From Kuafuiihalomonas sp039024635 (lineage in GTDB: Bacteria; Myxococcota; Kuafuiibacteriia; Kuafuiibacteriales; Kuafuiibacteriaceae), in the NCBI GenBank assembly GCA_039024635.1, contig JBCCQA010000035.1, forward strand, positions 1 to 58,064: 58,064 nucleotides of DNA. The letters are read 5' to 3'. The position numbers and the translations under genes were made by a program. Below are positions 51,664 through 58,064 of the stretch, piece after piece. Each line of letters begins with the position of its first letter. Position 1 is the stretch's first letter. The notes below the pieces were generated by a model that ran no database searches, was not told the origin of the DNA, and saw only the letters and a list, made by a program, of their open reading frames with translations.

Positions 51664-54029
51664 CCGCCCGCACCCAGATGCGGTCTGAAAGAGGCGGCCT
51701 GTGTCTTCTCCTCCTCGTTGTGGCGGGGTGCACCAAGGCGTCGGATCCTCTCCAAGCCTCGGACCCGGGCCGCCTGTCCTGCGAGCCCGCTACCCTTGAT
51801 CTGGGCGCGACCAACTTCGGGACGACGGTCCAGGCTGTCCTGACCTGCCGAAACGACGGCGATGGCGAAACGGCTTCCATCCTCGCTCGGGTCACCGAGG
51901 ACGACGAGGGCGTTTTCGAGGTTCGCCCGAGCGAGGTGGGTTCCCTTCAGCCGGGACAGAGTGCCGACTTCGAGGTCCGCTTTGAAGCGCCGCCCTTTTC
52001 CCAGCTCCGGCCGCCGCCTTTTGGGGCCACGCTCTTGCTCGGGGCGGATCAGGGCGAGGGCAAGGACCTGGAGATCGGGCTGACGGCCCGAGTGGGAGGC
52101 CCCGACATCGACTCTGTCGGGCGCCGCCTCATCTTCGGGCCGACGATGGTCGATGGCCCGGGCGAAGAGCAGTCGATCGTCCTCTTCAACCTGGGCTTCG
52201 AACCACTGATCATCGAGTCTGTCGAAGCCGACTTGAACGGCACCAGTGCCTTCGAGCTCGTCGAAGCCCCCAGCGGACCCATTCCGCCCACGACGGGGGA
52301 GGGTCTGCGGCTTCGTTTCTCTCCGCCCGCCGCCGGCCCCTTCGCCTCGACCCTGCGCATCACCAGCAACGACCGGGACACGCCCCAGCTGGACATCCCC
52401 CTGGAAGGCGAAGGCATCGACTGGGGGCCCTGCCAAGCCACGGCCGTTCCCGACTTCCTGGACTTCGGCGACGTCGAGGGCGACGACGGCTCGACCCTGA
52501 GCTTCGTCATCCGGAACCCCGGCCCCGACCCGTGCCTGGTCAGCGGTCCCGAGAAGTCCGAAGGGGGCGAAGCCTTCTCCGAGCCGGCATTCGAGCGCCG
52601 CCGTCTCGAACCCGAAGAAGAGGTGTGGGTCGACGTCAGCTTCCGACCCGAGTTCGAGCAAAGCTACGGCGCGAGCCTCCGCTACGAGCTCTCGGGCAAC
52701 GCGTCATCCCCGCTCGAGATCCCGCTGAGCGGTCGAGGCCAAGACCCCGGCATCAACCCCGACTTCGAGCCCAAGCGGATCGACTTCGGGCAGGTCGCGC
52801 CCGGGTGCAGGGGCAGGGACCGTCCGGTGCGCTACACGAATCGCCTCTTTTCTCGTCAAGCCCTGGAGGAGACCACTCTGTCGGCAGGAGCCCCCTTCGC
52901 CATCGTCGACGGTCCGACTCCGCCCATCGGTCGCTTCTTCGGCCTAGAGGCGTCGGCCGAGCTCAGCGTCGGCTTCGCGCCGACCCGAGAAGGTCTCTTC
53001 GCGTCGGCGCTTCGACTGCGGATCGGCACCGACGGACCTTTTCCGGACATGAACCTGGTCATCCCGATCACAGGTCAGGCCGTCGAAACCCCCTTCAACG
53101 TCGAGACCTTCGTCGTCCCCACGCCCGCTCCTGCCGACGTGCTCTTCGTGGTTGACCGCGCGGCCGCCGACGAGCATGTCCGCCTGGCCGAGGCCTTCCC
53201 GAGCTTCGTCGACGGGGCCAACGCAGCCGACTACAGAGTCGCGATCACGACAACCGACGTCGACCGAGACCAAGGGCGATTCATTTCAGCCACGCCCGGA
53301 ACGGTCCTGGCCAGCTCCGTCACGGGCCCCAGCGACACCCGGGTCATCACACCGTCGATCGTACCCAGCCCAGAGTCGGTCTTTCGGGCCAACGTATCCA
53401 TGGCCGAGCCGGACGGCTCTCCCATCGAGCAAGCGGGTCTGGAGGCGGCCTATCAGGCCCTGACGTCACCGCAGCTCCAGGATCACAACGCCGGCCTGTT
53501 GCGATCGAACAGCAACTTCGCGGTCGTGTTCGTAAGCAGCGAGCCCGATCAGTCGGGCCGAAGCGACGACCATTACGCCAACTTCATTCTTCTCATGAAA
53601 GGCGCCTCGGGTCGGTCGATCGACCTGGTGACGGCCCATACGCTGGCCGCCCCTTTCCCGCCCGGAGACTGCGATGGCCCCATCGCGGCGGCGACTTCGG
53701 CGGGACGCCATGCCTTCCTCAGCTCACGCCTCGTGGGCCGGAGCCCGCTCCTCAGGGGCCAGGCTCGCTCCTACTGCGAAGCCGACCGCTCTGCCTTCAT
53801 GGAGGCCCTGGCCGAAGACCTCTTTGGCCAAACTCGGATCTTCGAGCTGAAGGGTGCGCCCGTCGTCGAAAGCTTGGAGGTCTTCGTGGACGAGGTCCTG
53901 GTCCCGACTCAGGACGCCAGCGGTAGCCAGCTTTGGCGCTTCGACCTCGCTTCGAACGCCGTCCGCTTTCCGCGCTCTCCACCTGCCGAATCGGTGGTCC
54001 GGATTCAGTACGACGTGTCCTGCCTCTGA
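51660..54029 (+). CDS. choice-of-anchor (ASH) lipoprotein with degenerate von Willebrand A-like domain
   Basis: 789 residues. Signal peptide with lipobox VVAGCT. Four to five ASH-type Ig repeats follow (ATLDLGATNFGTTVQ, RLIFGPTMVDGPGEEQS, PDFLDFGDVEGDDG, KRIDFGQVAPGCRG), then from about residue 480 a von Willebrand A-like fold: ADVLFVVDRAAADEHVRLAE. There the metal-binding DxSxS reads DRAAA, so MIDAS metal binding is probably lost. A small beta-rich tail ends the protein. Such proteins are surface lipoproteins of unknown ligand. ATG 51660 overlaps the xth stop. Confidence 0.82.
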   Translation: MTARTQMRSERGGLCLLLLVVAGCTKASDPLQASDPGRLSCEPATLDLGATNFGTTVQAVLTCRNDGDGETASILARVTEDDEGVFEVRPSEVGSLQPGQSADFEVRFEAPPFSQLRPPPFGATLLLGADQGEGKDLEIGLTARVGGPDIDSVGRRLIFGPTMVDGPGEEQSIVLFNLGFEPLIIESVEADLNGTSAFELVEAPSGPIPPTTGEGLRLRFSPPAAGPFASTLRITSNDRDTPQLDIPLEGEGIDWGPCQATAVPDFLDFGDVEGDDGSTLSFVIRNPGPDPCLVSGPEKSEGGEAFSEPAFERRRLEPEEEVWVDVSFRPEFEQSYGASLRYELSGNASSPLEIPLSGRGQDPGINPDFEPKRIDFGQVAPGCRGRDRPVRYTNRLFSRQALEETTLSAGAPFAIVDGPTPPIGRFFGLEASAELSVGFAPTREGLFASALRLRIGTDGPFPDMNLVIPITGQAVETPFNVETFVVPTPAPADVLFVVDRAAADEHVRLAEAFPSFVDGANAADYRVAITTTDVDRDQGRFISATPGTVLASSVTGPSDTRVITPSIVPSPESVFRANVSMAEPDGSPIEQAGLEAAYQALTSPQLQDHNAGLLRSNSNFAVVFVSSEPDQSGRSDDHYANFILLMKGASGRSIDLVTAHTLAAPFPPGDCDGPIAAATSAGRHAFLSSRLVGRSPLLRGQARSYCEADRSAFMEALAEDLFGQTRIFELKGAPVVESLEVFVDEVLVPTQDASGSQLWRFDLASNAVRFPRSPPAESVVRIQYDVSCL

Positions 54030-54154
54030 GGGGCCCCTCGTCTCCTGACCCATGATTCGGCTCAAGGTGCCGGTGCTCCACGGCATTTTTCGAGCACGGT
54101 CAGTTCTCGGCTGAACGGCTTGTCGGGCGCCTCGGCCGGGTGAAGTCTTCGGGC

Positions 54155-54748
54155 ATGACCAAGGTGAGCATCATCTACTACTCCCAAACCGGTACGAACC
54201 GAGCCCTGGCGGAGGCGGTGGCGGAGGGCGCCAAGTCGGCCGGAGCAGAAGTTCGAGTTCGCATGGTGGCCGAGACGGCCCCGGCAGAAGCCATCGAAAA
54301 CAACGAGGCCTGGAAGAAGCTCCGGGAGGATGTGGCTTTGGAGCCGGTCGCCACCCACGAAGACGTCGAGTGGGCTGACGCGGTGGTCTTCGGGAGCCCG
54401 ACGCGCTTCGGCAACGTTTCGGCCCAGCTGAAGGCCTTCATCGACACCCTGGGCGGGCTGTGGTTTCAGGGCAAGTTGGCCGACAAGGCCTACGCCGGCT
54501 TTACCTCGGCCCAAAACGCCAACGGCGGACAGGAGAGCACGCTCTTGGCCCTCTTCAACTCGATCTACCACTTTGGTGGGATCATCGTGGCCACGGGATA
54601 CACCGACGGCTCGGTGGCCAAAGCCGGCGGCAATCCGTACGGCCCTTCAGTGACCGCGAGTCGGGACGGTGTCTCCGAAACCGACCTCGCGCACGCTCAT
54701 CATACCGGCCACCGGGTGGCGACGATGGCGGCCAAGCTGTCGAAATGA
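54155..54748 (+). CDS. wrbA: NAD(P)H:quinone oxidoreductase WrbA
   Basis: 197 residues. Flavodoxin-like FMN-binding enzyme reducing quinones by two electrons. Phosphate loop YYSQTGTNRALAEA at the N-terminus, GSPTRFGNVSAQLKAFIDTLGGLW near residue 80, and TSAQNANGGQESTLL are WrbA signatures, as are GYTDGSVAKAGGNPYG and HHTGHRVA later. I start at ATG 54155 because the family begins there; an in-frame GTG lies 15 nt upstream. It is monocistronic, followed by the convergent acylphosphatase gene. Confidence 0.95.
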   Translation: MTKVSIIYYSQTGTNRALAEAVAEGAKSAGAEVRVRMVAETAPAEAIENNEAWKKLREDVALEPVATHEDVEWADAVVFGSPTRFGNVSAQLKAFIDTLGGLWFQGKLADKAYAGFTSAQNANGGQESTLLALFNSIYHFGGIIVATGYTDGSVAKAGGNPYGPSVTASRDGVSETDLAHAHHTGHRVATMAAKLSK

Positions 54749-54770
54749 CAGGCTGGGCTCTTTGAGCCCG

Positions 54771-55061
54771 TCAGCTGCCGGAGTCGGTGACGGTCGGGCG
54801 GACGTCGAACTCGTCCCAAGGCTCCTCGGAGCAAGGTCGGCTGCAGACCGACTCCACCCGAGCGCCTGTCGGCCCCTGGTGAAGCAAGCGCTCCATCTCG
54901 ACCAGCGCCTTCGGATCCCCGGTCACCTGGGCCTGAACACGACCGTCGGCCAAATTGCGCACCCAACCACTGAGTCTGCGTTCGACGGCCGCTCGCTGGA
55001 CGAAGGCTCGAAAGCCGACCCCCTGGACCCGACCCTCGACGAAGAACTCTTTAGCGCTCAT
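54771..55061 (-). CDS. acyP: acylphosphatase
   Basis: 96 residues. Hydrolyses acyl phosphates. Active site loop GRVQGVGFRAFVQ provides the phosphate-binding Arg, and GWVRNLADGRVQAQVTG provides the catalytic Asn. Start ATG 55061 matches family length; the open frame upstream adds a Gly-rich stretch. It is convergent with wrbA (22 bp). Confidence 0.92.
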   Translation of the reverse strand: MSAKEFFVEGRVQGVGFRAFVQRAAVERRLSGWVRNLADGRVQAQVTGDPKALVEMERLLHQGPTGARVESVCSRPCSEEPWDEFDVRPTVTDSGS

Positions 55062-55166
55062 CCCGCCACCGTCCCCGACCGAGCCCCCTCCCCTCAAGGC
55101 CCCCCGAGCAAGGAGACTTCGAATGGGACGCCTCTGCGCCGACGACGCGAAGCCCTTGCGGAAAGC

Positions 55167-55790
55167 CTAGATGTCCCGACAGCAGCGGAAGCCGTACTCG
55201 TCCGAGCTGTCTTGGGGGCTGCTGACAACCGGAAGTCGGACGCCGGAGTCACAGCGATGGGCCAAGTCGCTCGACGGACCACCGCCCACGACCACGGCCT
55301 CGTCCGCGCTGGCCCCGACCCACTCCCAGACGTTGCCGCCTTGATCGAAGAGCCCGTTGACGCCGGTGCAGCTTGGGTTGCTTCCGGCGGGGTCGGCCCC
55401 TCCGACGCCGTCTACGTTGCAGAGCGATTCATCTTGGTCGTCGCCATAGGTGAAGACCGTACCCCCCTCGCCGATCGTCCCGTCGCAGGCGTCCTGCCAT
55501 TCGGCCAATGTGCAGAGGCGGACCTCGGCTCGGTCGCAGGCGTCGCGAGCTTGAAAATACGTCACGTCGTTCCAGGGAAGTCGCCCCGCCTCGCTCTCCG
55601 CCGGGCCCTCGTCCTCGCTGCCCACTGAGCTACCGGTGGCGTCCCGGCGGCTCGACTCGTAGCGATCGATGCAATAGGCGTTGCCATCACGGCCCTGAAG
55701 GCAGACCTCGTCGCGAATGACGGTGGTGTTCTGAACCTCGTCGTCGCAGGCGGCCACGAAAAGGGCCAGGAGCAAAAGTACGCGGGTCAC
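55167..55790 (-). CDS. lipoprotein with formylglycine-generating-enzyme-like (SUMF1) domain
   Basis: 207 residues. Signal peptide with lipobox FVAACD. The mature part has FGE-type phrases: CIDRYESS near the start (usually EVT followed by Y), PWNDVTYFQARDACDRAEVR, LCTLAEWQDACDG, LFDQGGNVWEWVG and GFRCCRDI at the C-terminus. In this lipoprotein group the fold is often used as a binding or structural module; the catalytic Cys pair of true FGE is not evident. It lies about 100 bp downstream (minus-strand sense) of the divergent gap to the cNMP gene. Confidence 0.83.
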   Translation of the reverse strand: MTRVLLLLALFVAACDDEVQNTTVIRDEVCLQGRDGNAYCIDRYESSRRDATGSSVGSEDEGPAESEAGRLPWNDVTYFQARDACDRAEVRLCTLAEWQDACDGTIGEGGTVFTYGDDQDESLCNVDGVGGADPAGSNPSCTGVNGLFDQGGNVWEWVGASADEAVVVGGGPSSDLAHRCDSGVRLPVVSSPQDSSDEYGFRCCRDI

Positions 55791-55825
55791 GGACTGGAAC
55801 CTAGCCCGTGGGTTCGGGCTCGGCC

Positions 55826-55854
55826 ATTGCCAAAAAGCCGCCGAGAACGCAGCT
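55826..55854 (+). promoter_or_regulatory. weak sigma70-like promoter candidate for the cNMP gene
   Basis: TTGCCA (55826-55831) and CAGCTT (55849-55854) are 17 nt apart, 17 bp before ATG 55871. The -35 is close to consensus, the -10 poor but similar to the AGCTT of the proposed rho promoter. Confidence 0.28.
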
Positions 55855-55870
55855 TGCGTGAGACGAGTCC

Positions 55871-56329
55871 ATGGAGAACACCGACGACATCATCTCGGGC
55901 TCCAGCCTATTCTCGAGGCTGAAGGGCGAGGATCGGAAGCGGCTCGCCGCTGCTGCTCAGCGAAAGCGGATGAGTGCTGGGACGATCCTCTGTCGTGAGG
56001 GCGAACCCGGTGATGCCATCTTCATCGTGATGCAAGGGAGCCTGTCGATCCTGGCCAAGAACGATGACGGCGAAGACGAGGAGCTGACCCGGCTCCAGAA
56101 CGGCGCCGTGGTCGGCGAGATTAGCGTCGTAACCGGCTCCCCCCGTACGGCCACCGTCAAGGTGGCTTCCGACTCGTGGGTGATGCGCATTCCGGGCGAG
56201 GTGGTGATGGAGGTCCTCACCGAGCATCCCGCCATCCTGGCTGATTTGCGCCGTCTTGGTCTGGCCCGCTCGGAAGACACGCTCCACCGCATCCTGACCG
56301 AAGATGCGCCCATCGACGCCGACGACTAG
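55871..56329 (+). CDS. cyclic-nucleotide-binding domain protein
   Basis: 152 residues with a single cNMP-binding beta-roll: FSRLKGEDRKRLAAAAQR (N-terminal helix), GTILCREGEPGDAIFIVMQG, and the phosphate-binding cassette AVVGEISVVTGSPRTATV. The cassette retains the GE and the Arg expected to contact cAMP/cGMP. There is no C-terminal HTH, so it is not a Crp-type regulator by itself. A short acidic tail ends it. It lies about 160 bp upstream of rho on the same strand. Confidence 0.85.
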   Translation: MENTDDIISGSSLFSRLKGEDRKRLAAAAQRKRMSAGTILCREGEPGDAIFIVMQGSLSILAKNDDGEDEELTRLQNGAVVGEISVVTGSPRTATVKVASDSWVMRIPGEVVMEVLTEHPAILADLRRLGLARSEDTLHRILTEDAPIDADD

Positions 56330-56339
56330 GCGATAGCGC

Positions 56340-56368
56340 TTGACCCCCGGGTTGAGCCCTACTAGCTT
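56340..56368 (+). promoter_or_regulatory. candidate sigma70-type promoter for rho
   Basis: TTGACC (56340-56345), a 17-nt spacer, then TAGCTT (56363-56368). A transcript beginning near 56375 would include the leader hairpin at 56412-56460 before the rho ATG at 56490. Confidence 0.42.
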
Positions 56369-56411
56369 GGCCCCAGTTCGGGCGATTCCCGCTCGGACCG
56401 AACCGCCAAAA

Positions 56412-56460
56412 GTTGGCCATCACTCCCTGACTTCGGAGTGATCTGCAACTCGCGGCCAAC
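56412..56460 (+). promoter_or_regulatory. rho: two-tier hairpin in the rho leader
   Basis: Outer arms GTTGGCC (56412-56418) and GGCCAAC (56454-56460) enclose ATCACTCC (56419-56426) pairing with GGAGTGAT (56435-56442). Both stems are perfect, with loops of 8 and 11 nt in this arrangement. The structure ends about 30 nt before the rho start codon, where GAGGA supplies the ribosome site. Confidence 0.55.
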
Positions 56461-56489
56461 GCCTACATCGAGGATTTCGAGGACACAGT

Positions 56490-57902
56490 ATGAGCGAAGG
56501 TACCGAGACCCCGCGTCGCCCTCAGAAGAAGCGGCGGCGGAGTCCCAAGAACGGCGACGCCAACCAGCAGCAGCACGTCGGGCTGCCCGCCGACGACACC
56601 CTGGACGAGACCAACCAGCCCGAGGTCGAGTGGGACGGCCCACCGGCCGGCAAAATGGACCTCAAAGAGCTCAAGGAGAAGAGAATCTCCGAGCTCACCC
56701 GAATGGCCCGAGACATGGGCATCGACGGTGCCGCTGGCATGCGGAAGCAGGAGCTGATCTTCGCGATCCTCACTGCCCATGCCGCTCGCAAAGGCACCAT
56801 CTATTCGGAAGGCGTCTTGGAAGTGCTCTCCGACGGCTTCGGATTCCTCAGGTCCCAGGACTACAGCTACCTGCCCGGCCCCGACGACATCTACGTCTCA
56901 CCCTCCCAGCTCCGGCGCTTCAACCTGCGGACCGGAGACACCATCAGCGGCCTGATTCGGCCCCCTCGAGAAAACGAGCGTTACTTCGCCATGCTGAAGG
57001 TGGAGAACGTGAACTTCGAGGCGCCGGAAGTCGCAAGGGACAAGATCCTCTTCGACAACCTCACGCCTCTGTACCCCCAGCAGCGCATCAATCTGGAGTT
57101 CAAGAAGAACAACTACTCGACCCGGATCCTGGACCTGCTGACGCCGGTCGGAAAGGGCCAACGAGCCCTGATCGTGTCGCCGCCGCGAGCCGGCAAGACC
57201 GTTCTTCTACAGGACATGGCCCATGCCATCGCCACCAACCATCCCGAGATCACGCTCATGGTCCTGCTCATCGACGAGCGACCTGAAGAGGTCACGGACA
57301 TGGAGCGGAGCGTGGACGGCGAGGTGGTGTCGTCGACCTTCGACGAGCCCGCATCCAGGCATGTACAGGTCGCCGAGATGGTCATCGAGAAGGCCAAGCG
57401 CCTGGTGGAGCACGGCCGAGACGTCGTGATCCTCCTCGACTCGATCACGCGCCTCGCTCGAGCCTACAACACGGTGATCCCGCCTTCGGGCAAGATCCTG
57501 TCCGGTGGTGTGGACGCCAACGCGCTCCACAAGCCCAAGCGCTTCTTCGGTGCCGCTCGAAACATCGAGGAAGGCGGCTCGCTGACCATCATCGCCAGTG
57601 CCCTGGTCGACACCGGGAGCCGGATGGATGAGGTCATCTTCGAAGAGTTCAAGGGTACCGGTAACTGCGAGGTCCACCTGGATCGCAAGCTGATGGAGAA
57701 GCGGATCTTCCCCTGCCTCGACATCAACAAGTCGGCCACCCGCAAAGAGGAGCTGCTTCAGGCCCCCGACGTTCTCAACCGCGTCTGGATCCTGCGTCAG
57801 CTGCTCCACCCGCTGAACGTCATCGACTCTATGGAGTTCATGTTGTCCAAGCTCAAGCCGACCAAGGCCAACCAGGAGTTCTTGGACTCGATGAACTCCT
57901 GA
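56490..57902 (+). CDS. rho: transcription termination factor Rho
   Basis: 470 residues. Hexameric RNA-dependent ATPase that ends transcription. The N-terminal tail (1-54) is Lys/Arg/Gln-rich. A Rho_N helical domain starts with MDLKELKEKRISELTRMARD, and an OB-fold RNA-binding domain follows (GVLEVLSDGFGFL, DDIYVSPSQLRRF). Walker A PPRAGKT is near residue 232, Walker B DVVILLDSITRLARAYN near 311. The secondary RNA-site Q loop is GGVDANALHKPKRFFGAARN. It is preceded by a structured leader with a candidate promoter and followed by a strong hairpin. Confidence 0.98.
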   Translation: MSEGTETPRRPQKKRRRSPKNGDANQQQHVGLPADDTLDETNQPEVEWDGPPAGKMDLKELKEKRISELTRMARDMGIDGAAGMRKQELIFAILTAHAARKGTIYSEGVLEVLSDGFGFLRSQDYSYLPGPDDIYVSPSQLRRFNLRTGDTISGLIRPPRENERYFAMLKVENVNFEAPEVARDKILFDNLTPLYPQQRINLEFKKNNYSTRILDLLTPVGKGQRALIVSPPRAGKTVLLQDMAHAIATNHPEITLMVLLIDERPEEVTDMERSVDGEVVSSTFDEPASRHVQVAEMVIEKAKRLVEHGRDVVILLDSITRLARAYNTVIPPSGKILSGGVDANALHKPKRFFGAARNIEEGGSLTIIASALVDTGSRMDEVIFEEFKGTGNCEVHLDRKLMEKRIFPCLDINKSATRKEELLQAPDVLNRVWILRQLLHPLNVIDSMEFMLSKLKPTKANQEFLDSMNS

Positions 57903-57913
57903 CCGGGGGTCCC

Positions 57914-57934
57914 GGGCTGGGCGGAGCCCAGCCC
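57914..57934 (+). terminator. strong GC hairpin after rho
   Basis: GGGCTGGGC (57914-57922), loop GGA, GCCCAGCCC (57926-57934): a perfect 9-bp stem 11 bp after the rho stop, followed by ACCCCTTCT rather than a clear U run. It is likely a termination or 3'-protection structure. From there to the window end (58064) no gene is seen. Confidence 0.6.
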
Positions 57935-58064
57935 ACCCCTTCTACGTTCGCCGTCTCGGACAATCGCTTCGCGTTTTCCTGCGCCCCGCTCACTGCGTGG
58001 GCCTACGACCGATACTCGGTCTTCGGCCCTTTGCGGGCCTTGGGGCCCGGCGCCGGTCTGGCCG

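Noticed and set aside
1..58064. CRISPR arrays, tRNA, rRNA or prophage structural genes
   Set aside because: No regularly spaced long repeats, cloverleaf-like sequences or phage proteins were found in the gene-free stretches.

Overview
The window is GC-rich DNA with strongly GC-biased third codon positions, dense overlapping genes (ATGA, GTGA and TTGA junctions) and about ten predicted lipoproteins. It also has very large Ser/Thr kinase-type regulators, choice-of-anchor (ASH) and MopE-like secreted proteins, and DUF1588/DUF1501 secreted proteins. This suggests a myxobacterium-like member of the former Deltaproteobacteria (Myxococcota/Bradymonadota). That placement is inferred from gene content, not from a marker tree. 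No rRNA, tRNA, CRISPR array or prophage is visible.

Layout. 1-1.4 kb: end of an alpha/beta hydrolase and a stand-alone 5'-3' exonuclease. 1.4-9 kb: a secreted, heme-motif-bearing operon (CxxCH lipoprotein, DUF1588/1592-like CxxCH protein, lipoprotein, DUF1501 protein), then on the other strand a small secreted protein and a PD40-type lipoprotein with its own CxxCH motif. 9-14.1 kb: biotin synthesis (bioF-bioD divergent from bioB-bioA) followed by a CitE-like lyase. 14.1-18.6 kb: a two-gene biotin-dependent acyl-CoA carboxylase. 18.7-25.2 kb: a kinase-ATPase-TPR regulator convergent with a large protein that looks like two dead kinases plus a dead receiver. 25.3-30 kb: a gene remnant, an ASH lipoprotein, radC, a phosphopantetheinyl transferase and rimO, which lacks a canonical start codon.

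30.1-37.4 kb: a tight five-gene co-directional set (UDP-glucose dehydrogenase, GT-B-like protein, GH3-type adenylating enzyme, flippase-like membrane protein, RND exporter). It reads as a surface conjugate synthesis and export cassette. 37.5-43.3 kb: a more variable stretch with a frameshifted propeller lipoprotein, a less GC-rich lipoprotein, a split small lipoprotein, a long intergenic region with a strong hairpin, and a REP-associated-type Y1 transposase. 43.3-48.8 kb (minus strand): a Gly-rich MopE-type lipoprotein, an OPT transporter operon with two accessory proteins, and an unknown gene. A helically phased repeat array lies at 48.9 kb. 49-54 kb: ttcA-pyrC-xth-ASH lipoprotein. 54-58 kb: wrbA, acylphosphatase, an FGE-like lipoprotein, a cNMP-binding protein, and rho with a structured leader and a downstream hairpin.

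The strongest candidates for something new are the tandem pseudokinase/pseudoreceiver protein facing an active kinase, the GH3-centred cassette, the 11/11/21-bp repeat array between ttcA and a divergent unknown gene, the apparent AUC start of rimO, and the rho leader hairpin.
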